This document shows positions 40,300-49,145 of a stretch of 64,000 nt of DNA, one piece after another. Each line of letters opens with the position of its first letter. The stretch's first letter is position 1. The notes under the pieces were generated by a model. It was not told the DNA's origin and made no database searches. It saw only the letters and a program-made list of their open reading frames with translations. The position numbers were made by a program, and so were the translations under genes. The DNA lies in contig NZ_NKCN01000002.1 in the NCBI RefSeq assembly GCF_002245535.1, forward strand, positions 186,001-250,000, given 5' to 3'. This DNA comes from Mycobacterium lehmannii. GTDB taxonomy: Bacteria; Actinomycetota; Actinomycetes; Mycobacteriales; Mycobacteriaceae.

Positions 40300-41709
40300 A
40301 TGGTCACCCGGTTGTCGACGGCGGACGCGTCGTTCTACCGCCTGGAGAACACGTCGACGCCGATGTACGTGGGTTCGCTGTCGATCCTTCGCAAACCCCG
40401 CAGCGGCCTGAGCTACGAGACCCTGCTGGCCACCGTCGAACAGCGGCTGCCGCAGATACCCCGCTACCGGCAGAAGGTGCGTGAGGTGACGTTGGGCCTG
40501 GCGCGCCCGGTGTGGGTGGACGATCGCGACTTCGACATCACCTACCACATCCGTCGCTCCGCGCTGCCGTCGCCGGGCAGCGACGCCCAGTTGCACGAGC
40601 TCATCGCGCGGCTGGGGTCCCGGCCGCTGGACAGGTCGCGGCCGTTGTGGGAGATGTACCTGATCGAAGGCCTGGCCAAGAACCGCCTCGCGATCTACAC
40701 GAAGTCGCACCAGGCGTTGGTGAACGGCATGACTGCCCTCGAGATCGGCCACGTCATCGCCGACCGCACCCAGAAGCCGCCGGAGTTCGGTGAGGACATC
40801 TGGATCCCGTTGCGCGAGCCCAGCGATCGGCAGTTGCTGCTCGGTGCGCTCGGCGAGTGGATCACGCGGCCCGCCGAGCAGATCAGTGCGGTCCGCAACG
40901 CCGTCGTCGACGTCGCCACCAACGCGGGCCAGTTGGTCGACATGGGCCGCCGTGCCCTCGAGGTGGTCCGCACCGTGGCGCGCGGCACCGCGCCGAGCAG
41001 CCCGCTGAACACCACCGTGTCGCGCAACCGGCGGTTCACCGTCGCCTGCGGGCGGCTCGAGGACTTCCGCGCGGTGCGCGCCCGCTACGACTGCGACGTC
41101 AACGACGTGGTGCTGGCCGTGGTGGCCGGCGCGTTACGCAATTGGCTGATGTCGCGCGGTGAACCGGTGACCTCGACCGCGAGGGTGCGGGCGATGGCGC
41201 CCATGTCGGTGTATCCGGATGCCGAACTCGACGCGACCGGCCCGGGCCAGGCCATCAGCGAGGTGACGCCGTTTCTCGTCGACCTTCCCGTCGGTGAGGG
41301 CAACCCGGTGGTGCGGCTCTCGCAGATCGCCCACGCCACCGAATCGGCGTCCACCGCCGCGAGCCTGGTCGACGCGAGAACCATCGTGACGCTGTCCGGG
41401 TTCGCGCCGCCGACCCTGCACGCGATGGGCATCCGGGTGGCGACCACGTTCTCGGCGCGCCAGTTCAACCTGCTGATCACCAACGTGCCGGGCGCACAGC
41501 ATCAGATGTACATCGCGGGCACCAAACTGCTGGAGACCTACGCGGTACCGCCGCTTTTGAGCAACCAGGTGCTGGCGCTGGGGGTGACGTCCTACCACGG
41601 CATGGTCTACTTCGGCATCAATGCCGACCGCGACGCGATGAGCGACGTCGATGTTTTGCCGAGTCTGCTGCGCGAATCGATGGAAGAACTGCTAGAAGCG
41701 GCCCAATAA
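40300..41709 (+). CDS. tgs3: Tgs3-like WS/DGAT acyltransferase with altered active-site motif
   Basis: The 469-residue member of the wax ester synthase/diacylglycerol acyltransferase family lies in the place of Rv3234c (tgs3). It has the family start RLSTADASFYRLENTSTPMY, the PRYRQKVRE segment, the SRPLDRSRPLWEMYLIEGL motif before the active site and the C-terminal NLLITNVPGAQHQMYIAGTK. The catalytic HHxxxDG is replaced by HQALVNG at residues 137-143, so the second His (usual base) is Gln and Asp is Asn. Activity is therefore questionable. Shine-Dalgarno GGGGAGGG (40281-40288) lies 11 bases before ATG 40300. Confidence 0.88.
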   Translation: MVTRLSTADASFYRLENTSTPMYVGSLSILRKPRSGLSYETLLATVEQRLPQIPRYRQKVREVTLGLARPVWVDDRDFDITYHIRRSALPSPGSDAQLHELIARLGSRPLDRSRPLWEMYLIEGLAKNRLAIYTKSHQALVNGMTALEIGHVIADRTQKPPEFGEDIWIPLREPSDRQLLLGALGEWITRPAEQISAVRNAVVDVATNAGQLVDMGRRALEVVRTVARGTAPSSPLNTTVSRNRRFTVACGRLEDFRAVRARYDCDVNDVVLAVVAGALRNWLMSRGEPVTSTARVRAMAPMSVYPDAELDATGPGQAISEVTPFLVDLPVGEGNPVVRLSQIAHATESASTAASLVDARTIVTLSGFAPPTLHAMGIRVATTFSARQFNLLITNVPGAQHQMYIAGTKLLETYAVPPLLSNQVLALGVTSYHGMVYFGINADRDAMSDVDVLPSLLRESMEELLEAAQ

Positions 41710-41770
41710 CACCCTCTATGCGTTTGCGGGATTGACTCTCTCACCGCCAGCGGGGTCGAATTGGGTCACC

Positions 41771-43525
41771 ATGACGACGAGCGCAGAGAACGAGACGCCA
41801 GGAAAAGCCAGGTCCGCCACACAGCGCGCATTCCGGTCACCGACCGATTCCGTCGTACCCCACCCGGCACTCGACCTGCCGCCACACGATGACGCGTTCA
41901 CCCGCTCGCGCGGCGTGGACTGGATCGTCTTCGGGGTCACCGCGGTCATTGCGATTGCCTTCCTGGTGTGGGGCTTCGTCAGCACGGAGTCGCTGGCCTC
42001 CGCCTCGGACAGCGCGCTGACGTGGGTCATGGACACCACCGGGTGGCTGTTCGTGCTGACGGCCTCCGGTTTCGTGGTGTTCATCCTGTGGCTGGCGATC
42101 GGTCGCTTCGGCGCCATCCCACTTGGTCGTGACGACGAGGAACCCGAGTTCCACGGGGTGTCGTGGGTCGCGATGATGTTCAGCGCCGGCATGGGGATCG
42201 GGCTGATGTTCTTCGGGGTAGCCGAGCCGCTTTCGCACTACGCGACACCGCCACCGGGCACCGGCGAGCCGGGCAACACCGAGGCCGTGCAGACCGCGAT
42301 GGCCACCACGCTGTTCCACTGGTCGCTGCACCCGTGGGCGATCTACGCGGTGGTCGGTCTGGCGATCGCCTACGGCGTCTACCGCAAGGGCCGACTGCAG
42401 CTGATCAGCGCGGCGTTCGAACCGCTGCTGGGCTCGCGCGCCAACGGACCGTGGGGCAAGGTCATCGACATGCTGGCGATCTTCGCCACGCTGTTCGGCT
42501 CGGCCGCCTCGCTCGGTCTGGGTGCGCTGCAGATCCGCAGCGGCCTGCAGATCGTCGGCGGTATCGGGGAAACCGGCAACGCCATCCTCGTCGTCATCAT
42601 CACGGTGCTCACGATGGCGTTCGTGCTGTCGGCGGTCTCCGGGGTCGCGCGCGGCATCCAGTGGCTGTCCAACATCAACATGGTGCTGGCGATGGTGCTC
42701 GCGTTATTCGTATTCGTCGTCGGGCCAACGGTTTTCATCCTCAACCTGCTGCCGACATCGCTGGGCAGCTACATGGCGGACTTCGCGATGATGTCGGCGC
42801 GCACCGGCGCCGAAGGCTCCGCGGTCAACGTGTGGCTGCAGTCGTGGACGATCTTCTACTGGGCGTGGTGGGTGTCGTGGACGCCGTTCGTCGGCATGTT
42901 CATCGCGCGGATCTCGCGGGGGCGCACCATCCGTCAGTTCGTCACCGGCGTGTTGTTGGTGCCGAGCCTGGTGTCACTCGTGTGGTTCGCGGTGTTCGGC
43001 GGTTCGGCGATCCGCGTACAGGAGGAGGGCACCGACCTCGCCGGCGAAGGCAGCATCGAGGCTCAGCTCTTCGGCCTGCTCGAGCAGTATCCGATCGCGA
43101 CCATCGCCAGCGTGCTGGTGATGGCGCTGGTGGCGATCTTCTTCGTCTCCGGCGCGGACGCCGCGTCGGTGGTGATGGGATCGCTGTCCGAACGCGGCAC
43201 GATCAGACCCGGTCGAGCCACCGTGATCTTCTGGGGTGTAGCCACCGGCGCCGTCGCTGCGGTGATGCTGCTGGTCGGCGGGGAGGACGCGTTGACCGGG
43301 TTGCAGTCCATCACCATCATCGCGGCGCTGCCGTTCGTCGTGGTGATGGTCGGCCTGGCCGTGGGGTTGGTCAAGGACCTGCGCCGCGACCCGATGATGG
43401 TGCGAAAGAAGTATGCCGAAGAGGCCGTCGACAGCGCGGTCATCCACGGCGTCACGGAGCACGGTGACGACTTCGTCATCTCGGTGGAGAAGGATCCGGC
43501 GAGCGAGAAATCGCCCGACGACTAA
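41771..43525 (+). CDS. BCCT-family transporter (betaine/carnitine/choline type)
   Basis: The 584-residue protein has about 12 membrane segments. Hallmarks are the glycine-rich substrate helix MMFSAGMGIGLMFFGVAEPL, the WSLHPWAIYAVVGLAIAY segment and the BCCT signature FYWAWWVSWTPFVGMFIARI. It likely imports glycine betaine or another quaternary amine with Na+ or H+ for osmoprotection. The C-terminal tail of about 60 residues is charged and could be the osmosensing domain, as in BetP. ATG 41771 is preferred to the upstream TTG 41732. It separates tgs3 from the DUF6912 gene, and M. tuberculosis lacks it here. Confidence 0.9.
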   Translation: MTTSAENETPGKARSATQRAFRSPTDSVVPHPALDLPPHDDAFTRSRGVDWIVFGVTAVIAIAFLVWGFVSTESLASASDSALTWVMDTTGWLFVLTASGFVVFILWLAIGRFGAIPLGRDDEEPEFHGVSWVAMMFSAGMGIGLMFFGVAEPLSHYATPPPGTGEPGNTEAVQTAMATTLFHWSLHPWAIYAVVGLAIAYGVYRKGRLQLISAAFEPLLGSRANGPWGKVIDMLAIFATLFGSAASLGLGALQIRSGLQIVGGIGETGNAILVVIITVLTMAFVLSAVSGVARGIQWLSNINMVLAMVLALFVFVVGPTVFILNLLPTSLGSYMADFAMMSARTGAEGSAVNVWLQSWTIFYWAWWVSWTPFVGMFIARISRGRTIRQFVTGVLLVPSLVSLVWFAVFGGSAIRVQEEGTDLAGEGSIEAQLFGLLEQYPIATIASVLVMALVAIFFVSGADAASVVMGSLSERGTIRPGRATVIFWGVATGAVAAVMLLVGGEDALTGLQSITIIAALPFVVVMVGLAVGLVKDLRRDPMMVRKKYAEEAVDSAVIHGVTEHGDDFVISVEKDPASEKSPDD

Positions 43526-43534
43526 TCTCGCCTG

Positions 43535-44032
43535 GTGCGCGTCTACATCCCCGCGACCCTGACCATGCTGCAGCAGCTCGTGGCCGACCGGGTGCTCCAT
43601 GCCCGCAGCGGTACGGCGTTTGCGGTGACGCCCGCCCTGCGCGAGTCCTACGCCGAGGGCGACGACGAAGAACTCGCCGAGGTCGCGCGCCGGGAAGCCG
43701 CGCTGGCGTCGCTGCGCCTGCTCGGAAGCGAAGGGGTGGGCGACCTGCCGCCGCGCCGCGCGGTGGTGGAGGCCGAGGTCGACGGCGTGACGCCGCGCCC
43801 CGATCTCGATGACGCGGTGGTGCGGCTGGCCGGTCCGGTCGCCTTGGAGGACGTCATCGCCGCCTATGTCGACAATGCCGAAGCCGAGTCCGCGGTGTTG
43901 CACGCGATCGAGGCCGTCGACGACGCGGACCTCGGCGACGAGGATGCCGACTTCGTCGTCGGTGATGCCCAGGACCACGACCTGGCTTGGTACGCGCCGC
44001 AGGAGTTGCCGTTCCTGCTCGACCTGCTCTGA
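43535..44032 (+). CDS. DUF6912 family protein (Rv3231c-like)
   Basis: The 165-residue acidic protein of unknown function begins [20 protein letters not shown] and continues with [20 protein letters not shown] and the conserved [23 protein letters not shown] and [19 protein letters not shown]. It is predicted to be soluble and to mix alpha and beta structure. By position it matches Rv3231c, immediately before the ferredoxin reductase gene. It starts at GTG 43535, 9 bases after the transporter gene, so these two may be cotranscribed. No catalytic motif is visible. Confidence 0.82.
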   Translation: MRVYIPATLTMLQQLVADRVLHARSGTAFAVTPALRESYAEGDDEELAEVARREAALASLRLLGSEGVGDLPPRRAVVEAEVDGVTPRPDLDDAVVRLAGPVALEDVIAAYVDNAEAESAVLHAIEAVDDADLGDEDADFVVGDAQDHDLAWYAPQELPFLLDLL

Positions 44033-44072
44033 GCCCCGTCGGCCCTGATCCCGGCTGGATACGGCTGCGTAA

Positions 44073-44091
44073 GTTACGGTACCGTAGGTTC
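44073..44091 (+). promoter_or_regulatory. Palindromic operator at the ferredoxin-reductase start, with leaderless -10 box
   Basis: The perfect 12-base palindrome TACGGTACCGTA occupies 44075-44086, only 5 bases before ATG 44092. Its right half contains TACCGT (44080-44085), a TANNNT -10 box six bases upstream of the ATG. This is the layout of a leaderless mycobacterial transcript. A repressor bound here would block transcription directly. The 16-base form GTTACGGTACCGTAGG (44073-44088) recurs with one change upstream of desA3. Confidence 0.7.
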
Positions 44092-45225
44092 ATGGCCAAG
44101 AACTCCATCAAGGTGTCGGCCAACGTCGCCGACACGGTGAAGCCGACGGTCGCCGGGACCAAGAACCCGGGCCTGCGCGCGCTGCGGACCATCGTGGGAC
44201 GGGTCACCACGCCGCTGTTGCCCGACGACTACCTCAAACTCGCCAACCCGCTGTGGTCGGCGCGCGAACTGCGCGGCCGGGTGCTGAGCGTCCGACGCGA
44301 AACCGAGGACTCGGCGACGCTGGTCATCAAGCCGGGCTGGGGCTTCTCGTTCGACTACCAGCCCGGTCAGTACATCGGAATCGGCGTGCAGATCGACGGC
44401 CGTTGGCGCTGGCGGTCCTATTCGCTGACCTCGGCGCCGTCGCGCACCACCCGAACCATCTCCATCACGGTCAAGGCCATGCCCGAAGGGTTCCTGTCGA
44501 CGCATCTGGTCGACGGGTTGGCGCCCGGCACGATCGTGCGGCTGGCCGCGCCGCAGGGCAACTTCGTCATGCCCGACCCCGCCCCGGCGAAGGTGCTGTT
44601 CCTCACCGGCGGCTCCGGTATCACGCCGGTGATGTCGATGCTGCGGACGCTGGCCCGCCGCGACCAGATCACCGATATCGTTCATTTGCATTCTGCGCCA
44701 ACCGAATCCGATGTGATGTTCGCCTCCGAACTCGCCGAGCTGGCCCGTGCGCACCATTCCTACCGACTGCGGACACGCGCGACGCGCAGCCAGGGCCGGC
44801 TGGACCTGTCGCGCCTCGACGACGAGGTGCCCGACTGGCGCGAGCGACAGACCTGGGCGTGTGGTCCCGAGGGCATGCTCGATGCCGCCCAGCGGTGCTG
44901 GTCGAGTGCCGGCCTCGGTGAACGCCTGCACCTCGAGCGTTTCGCGGTGTCCAAGGCCGCCGTGCACGGGCAGGGCGGCACCGTGGAGTTCGCGCGCAGC
45001 GGCAAGACGGCCACCGTGGACGCCGCGACTCCGCTGATGGACGCCGGGGAGCAGGTCGGGGTCCAGATGCCGTTCGGCTGCCGGATGGGTATCTGCCAAT
45101 CATGCGTGGTGGGCCTGGTCGAGGGCCACGTCCGTGACCTGCGCACCGGTGTTGAACACGAGCCGGGCAGCCGAGTGCAGACATGTATCTCCGCGGCATC
45201 GGGCGATTGCGTGCTCGATGTCTGA
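44092..45225 (+). CDS. Ferredoxin reductase-type partner of DesA3
   Basis: The 377-residue two-part redox protein corresponds to Rv3230c, which supplies electrons to the stearoyl-CoA desaturase DesA3. An FAD domain ([12 protein letters not shown]) and an NAD(P)H domain ([30 protein letters not shown]) are followed by a C-terminal 2Fe-2S ferredoxin domain with [20 protein letters not shown] and a distal Cys in [13 protein letters not shown]. Electrons pass NADPH to FAD to 2Fe-2S. The start is at ATG 44092, probably leaderless. An operator-like palindrome overlaps the promoter and is shared with desA3. Confidence 0.93.
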   Translation: MAKNSIKVSANVADTVKPTVAGTKNPGLRALRTIVGRVTTPLLPDDYLKLANPLWSARELRGRVLSVRRETEDSATLVIKPGWGFSFDYQPGQYIGIGVQIDGRWRWRSYSLTSAPSRTTRTISITVKAMPEGFLSTHLVDGLAPGTIVRLAAPQGNFVMPDPAPAKVLFLTGGSGITPVMSMLRTLARRDQITDIVHLHSAPTESDVMFASELAELARAHHSYRLRTRATRSQGRLDLSRLDDEVPDWRERQTWACGPEGMLDAAQRCWSSAGLGERLHLERFAVSKAAVHGQGGTVEFARSGKTATVDAATPLMDAGEQVGVQMPFGCRMGICQSCVVGLVEGHVRDLRTGVEHEPGSRVQTCISAASGDCVLDV

Positions 45226-45240
45226 GGTTTACTGGCCGGT

Positions 45241-45273
45241 AACCTACGGGTACGTAGGTTACGGTATCGTAGG
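45241..45273 (+). promoter_or_regulatory. Double palindromic operator upstream of desA3
   Basis: AACCTACG (45241-45248) and CGTAGGTT (45253-45260) form an inverted repeat with a four-base centre. Overlapping its end, GTTACGGTATCGTAGG (45258-45273) matches 15 of 16 bases of the operator upstream of the ferredoxin reductase gene. TATCGT (45265-45270) could be the -10 box, placing a start near 45277, just before Shine-Dalgarno GAGGAGG (45281-45287). A lipid-responsive TetR-type repressor is a likely binder, by analogy with other desaturase genes. Confidence 0.7.
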
Positions 45274-45294
45274 CACGCGAGAGGAGGCTTGACG

Positions 45295-46530
45295 ATGGCA
45301 ATCACTGACGTTCCCGAATTCGCGCATCTGACTGATGCGGATATCGAGAGTCTGGCTGTGGAACTGGATGCGATCCGGCAGGACATCGAAGACTCCCGCG
45401 GTGAGCGCGACGCGCGCTATATCCGTCGCACCATCGCCGGCCAGCGTGCGCTGGAGGTCGCGGCCCGCCTGATGCTGGCGGCAAGCTCACGCCGCTCGGC
45501 CTGGTGGGCAGGAACCGTGACCCTGGGCGTGGCCAAGATCATCGAGAACATGGAGATCGGCCACAACGTCATGCACGGGCAGTGGGATTGGATGAACGAT
45601 CCCGAGATTCACTCCTCGACGTGGGAGTGGGACATGAGTGGTTCGTCCAAGCACTGGCGCTTCACCCACAACTTCATGCATCACAAGTACACCAACATCC
45701 TGGGCATGGACGACGACGTGGGCTATGGCCTGTTACGGGTCACCCGGGACACCAAGTGGAAGCCGTTTAACCTCGGAAACCTGCTGTACAACACGATTCT
45801 CGCGCTCGGCTTCGAGTGGGGCGTCGGCCTGCAGCACGTGGAGTTGGGCAAGATCTTCAAGGGCAGGGACAACCGCGACGAAAGCAAGATCCGGGCGCGC
45901 GAGTTCGCCGCCAAGGCGGGCGCGCAGTTGGTCAAGGACTACGTCGCCTACCCCGCATTGACCTCGCTGTCGCCCGGTGCGACATACCGGTCGACGCTGA
46001 CGGCGAACGCGGTCGCGAACGTGATCCGCAACGTCTGGTCGAATGCGGTCATCTTCTGCGGTCACTTCCCTGACGGCGCAGAGAAATTCACCAAGACCGA
46101 CATGGTCGGTGAGAGCAAGGGCCAGTGGTATCTGCGACAGATGCTGGGCAGTGCCAACTTCGAGGGCGGCCCGGTACTGCGGTTCATGAGCGGCAATTTG
46201 TGCCATCAGATCGAGCACCATCTGTATCCGGACCTTCCGAGTAACCGGCTGCACGAAATCTCGGTCCGGGTGCAGCAGGTGTGCGACAAGTACGACCTGC
46301 CCTACACGACCGGTTCGTTCCTGGTGCAGTACGGCAAGACATGGCGGACCATCGCCAAACTGTCGCTGCCGGACAAGTACCTGCGCGACACCGCCGACGA
46401 TGCGCCGGAGACGCGCAGCGAGCGGATGTTCGCCGAACTGGAGCCGACCCAACGGCGTGGTCTCAAGTCGTCAATCGCGGCCGTGCGGGCCCGTCGCCGC
46501 GAGAAGCGCGCCGCCAAACTGGCCGCCTAG
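45295..46530 (+). CDS. desA3: DesA3, membrane acyl-CoA delta-9 desaturase
   Basis: The 411-residue membrane desaturase converts stearoyl-CoA to oleoyl-CoA with O2 and electrons from the preceding reductase. The three His motifs that bind the di-iron centre are GHNVMHGQWDW, THNFMHHKYTN and CHQIEHHLYPD. Hydrophobic stretches near residues 60-85 and 160-180 and around 210-260 are the membrane parts. ATG 45295 with GGAGG seven bases upstream is preferred over TTG 45289. The tail is basic (AAVRARRREKRAAKLAA). Its stop codon lies in the first unit of a 21-base tandem repeat. Confidence 0.95.
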   Translation: MAITDVPEFAHLTDADIESLAVELDAIRQDIEDSRGERDARYIRRTIAGQRALEVAARLMLAASSRRSAWWAGTVTLGVAKIIENMEIGHNVMHGQWDWMNDPEIHSSTWEWDMSGSSKHWRFTHNFMHHKYTNILGMDDDVGYGLLRVTRDTKWKPFNLGNLLYNTILALGFEWGVGLQHVELGKIFKGRDNRDESKIRAREFAAKAGAQLVKDYVAYPALTSLSPGATYRSTLTANAVANVIRNVWSNAVIFCGHFPDGAEKFTKTDMVGESKGQWYLRQMLGSANFEGGPVLRFMSGNLCHQIEHHLYPDLPSNRLHEISVRVQQVCDKYDLPYTTGSFLVQYGKTWRTIAKLSLPDKYLRDTADDAPETRSERMFAELEPTQRRGLKSSIAAVRARRREKRAAKLAA

Positions 46531-46592
46531 CGCACTCTCCAGTGGCGCGAGCGCACTCTCATGTGGCGCCAGCGCACTCTCATGTGGCGCGA
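46530..46592 (+). repeat. Three 21-base tandem repeats after desA3
   Basis: Units at 46530-46550, 46551-46571 and 46572-46592 share GCGCACTCTC and GTGGCGC; the last two differ at one position and the first at three. The repeat starts on the last base of the desA3 stop codon. The remaining gap to rsgA (46593-46798) holds G+C-rich hairpins such as GTGCGTGCTTGCGCAC and no gene. The run looks like a dispersed mycobacterial intergenic element. Confidence 0.9.
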
Positions 46593-46798
46593 GCGTGCGT
46601 GCTTGCGCACGACACGCCGCGCATTCTCGACACTTTGCGCACGTTGGCGCCGCGGTGACCGTGCGTCCGGCGCCGAGCCGTCCCGCGTCGACAGCACTTC
46701 ACGCACTCTCGTCGACGACGGGCGTGCACAAACTGCCGTAAATCAGCGGCGTGTCGGATGCAGACGCGCACGCTCGCGCAACGGGTGCGAGGCGCGCG

Positions 46799-47785
46799 CT
46801 ACCAGTCTGACTCGTGCAGGGCGGCCAGCAGCCGGCGGGCGGCGGCGACACGGTCGAACGCGGGGCCGGTCAACGTGTCGAGTGCGCACTCCGGATCGGC
46901 GGGCGCACCCATGTGCCCACATCCGCGCGGGCAGTCCTTGATCGCCTCGGCCAGATCCGAAAACGCCAGCAGCACATCATCGGGTTCGATGTGCGCCAGT
47001 CCGAACGACCGGATGCCGGGCGTATCGATCACCCACCCGCCGAACTCCAGCGGCAGCGCCACCGACTGGGTCGACGTATGTCTGCCCTTCCCGACGTCGG
47101 TCACCTCTCCGGTGGCCCGCTCCGCCTGGGGGACAAGACGATTCACCAGCGTCGACTTTCCGACCCCCGAATGCCCGAGCAGAACGGTGACCCGCCCCGC
47201 GAGCATCGGGGCCACCGCGTCGAGCGGATCGTCGCGACCCGCCGTGGTGATTTTCAGATCAAGATCGGCGAATTGCGCCGCAAATGGTTCGGGCGGAGCG
47301 AGATCCGTCTTCGTCAGGCACAGGATTGGCTCCAGCCCGCCGGCATAGGCCGCGATCAGCGCGCGCTCGACCAGCCCGGTGCGCGGCGGCGGGTCAGCCA
47401 GCGCGACGACGATCAGCAGTTGGTCGGCGTTGGCCACCACGACCCGCTCGGTCGGGTCGGTGTCATCGGCGGTGCGGCGCAACACCGTTCGCCGTTCACC
47501 GCGTCGGACGATGCGGGCCAGCGTGTCGGGCCGGCCGGACAGGTCGCCGACGATTCCTACCTCATCGCCGACGACGATCGGGGTGCGGCCCAGTTCGCGC
47601 GCCCGCATCGCGACCACGCGGCGGTCCGGGTCGCCGCCGAGCGCGCAGCCCCATCGCCCACGGTCGACGGTCACCACCATCGCTTCCTGCGCGTCGGCGT
47701 GCTCAGGCCGAATCTTGGTCCGCGGCCGCGAGCCTCGGCCGGGCCGCACCCGGACATCGGACTCGTCGTACTCGCGTCGGTTCAA
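46799..47785 (-). CDS. rsgA: RsgA, ribosome small-subunit GTPase
   Basis: RsgA is a circularly permuted GTPase that helps mature the 30S subunit. The 328-residue protein has an OB-fold ([14 protein letters not shown]) and then the permuted G motifs: TKTDL (G4), then [14 protein letters not shown] (G1) and [10 protein letters not shown] (G3). The C-terminal zinc site uses [16 protein letters not shown]. The TTG at 47785 overlaps the aroA stop (TTGA) and begins directly before the conserved [11 protein letters not shown]. Longer frames upstream are aroA shadows. In M. tuberculosis this is Rv3228, also next to aroA. Confidence 0.92.
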   Translation of the reverse strand: MNRREYDESDVRVRPGRGSRPRTKIRPEHADAQEAMVVTVDRGRWGCALGGDPDRRVVAMRARELGRTPIVVGDEVGIVGDLSGRPDTLARIVRRGERRTVLRRTADDTDPTERVVVANADQLLIVVALADPPPRTGLVERALIAAYAGGLEPILCLTKTDLAPPEPFAAQFADLDLKITTAGRDDPLDAVAPMLAGRVTVLLGHSGVGKSTLVNRLVPQAERATGEVTDVGKGRHTSTQSVALPLEFGGWVIDTPGIRSFGLAHIEPDDVLLAFSDLAEAIKDCPRGCGHMGAPADPECALDTLTGPAFDRVAAARRLLAALHESDW

Positions 47786-49101
47786 GCGGGGTCGACCTCC
47801 GCCGTCTGCCCCGCGAGCATGTCGGCCCACAACTGTGGGAAACCGGGCAACGTTTTGGCGGTGGTGTCGATATTCTCGACCGCGACGTCGGCGACCCGAA
47901 GCCCCACGATCGCGCCCGCGGTGGCCATCCTGTGGTCGGCATAGGACCGCCACAGCCCGCCGTGCAGCGGTCGGGCCGTGATCGCTAACCCGTCCTCGGT
48001 CTCCTCGCACTGACCGCCGAGACCGTTGATCTCCGCCGAAAGTGCCGCGAGCCGGTCGGTCTCGTGTCCACGCAGATGCGCGACACCCGACAGCTTCGAC
48101 ACTGAGCCGGGGGAGGCCAATGCCGCCAGCGCAGCAACGGCGGGCGTGAGCTCGCCGACCTCGTGCAGGTCGACGTCGATACCGCCGTACACCTCGGCAC
48201 CACACACTTCGAGGTAGGTATCGCCATGTTGCACAACCGATCCCAGCTTCTTCAGAATCGAGATGATGGCATCGGCCGGTTGCGTGCTGACCCGCGGCCA
48301 GCCCGTCAACCGCACGCTGCCGCCGCTGACCACCGCGGCCGCCAGGAACGGCACCGCGTTGGACAGGTCGGGCTCGATGTCCCAGTGCCGGGCGGCCACC
48401 GGCCCCGGCGACACCCGCCACTGGTTGTCGCGGCCGTCGTCGACGTCGACTCCGGCGTCGCGCAGCATCGCGACCGTCATCGCCACATGCGGCGCGGAGG
48501 GGACCGAGTCGCCGGTGTGCACGACGGTGAGCCCGTCGCGGAAACCCGCTCCCGACAGCAGCAGCCCGGAGACGAACTGTGACGAGGCCGAGGCATCGAT
48601 CTCCACGGTCCCACCGGTGACTGATCCGGCGCCGCGCACCGCGAAGGGGAGCCCATCGCCGTCGATGTCGACACCGAGGCCGCGCAACGCGTCGAGAAGG
48701 GGTGCGATGGGGCGGGCACGGGCCTGTTCGTCACCGTCGAACGTGACGGTGGCCGTGCCCAGGGCCGCCACCGGTGGCACGAACCGCAACACCGTGCCGG
48801 CCAGTCCACAGTCGATGCGCGCACCCTCGCTCGGCGCGATCCGCCCGCTGACCGACAGTTCGTCGGCATGGCCCTCGACCGTCACGCCGAGCGCGGCCAG
48901 CGCCCCGATCATCAGGTCGGTGTCGCGGCTGCGCAGCGCCCCGCTGATCGTCGATTCGCCGTTGGCCGTGGCCAGCGCCGCCAACACCAACGCCCGGTTC
49001 GTCTGCGATTTCGAGCCGGGCACGGTGACGGTGGCATGCACCGGAGCCGTCGTCGACGGTGCACGCCAGGCCTGGCGTTCTTGGTCTGCGGGCGCGCTCA
49101 C
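47782..49101 (-). CDS. aroA: AroA, 5-enolpyruvylshikimate-3-phosphate synthase
   Basis: AroA transfers enolpyruvyl from PEP to shikimate-3-phosphate in the route to chorismate. The 439-residue protein has the [17 protein letters not shown] loop with the conserved Lys and Arg near residues 29-36, [20 protein letters not shown], the [12 protein letters not shown] region and the [12 protein letters not shown] motif near the C-terminus. The GTG start at 49101 lies 44 bases from the divergent SRAP gene. It forms an operon with rsgA by 4-base overlap. Confidence 0.95.
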   Translation of the reverse strand: MSAPADQERQAWRAPSTTAPVHATVTVPGSKSQTNRALVLAALATANGESTISGALRSRDTDLMIGALAALGVTVEGHADELSVSGRIAPSEGARIDCGLAGTVLRFVPPVAALGTATVTFDGDEQARARPIAPLLDALRGLGVDIDGDGLPFAVRGAGSVTGGTVEIDASASSQFVSGLLLSGAGFRDGLTVVHTGDSVPSAPHVAMTVAMLRDAGVDVDDGRDNQWRVSPGPVAARHWDIEPDLSNAVPFLAAAVVSGGSVRLTGWPRVSTQPADAIISILKKLGSVVQHGDTYLEVCGAEVYGGIDVDLHEVGELTPAVAALAALASPGSVSKLSGVAHLRGHETDRLAALSAEINGLGGQCEETEDGLAITARPLHGGLWRSYADHRMATAGAIVGLRVADVAVENIDTTAKTLPGFPQLWADMLAGQTAEVDPA

Positions 49102-49145
49102 CGCTCCATCTTCCCCTGTCGGCTCGCCGTGCCACCATGGGATTC

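Noticed and set aside
46530..46592. 21-base repeats considered as a CRISPR array or replication iterons
   Set aside because: There are only three adjacent copies with no spacers, at a gene end, and no replication genes are nearby.
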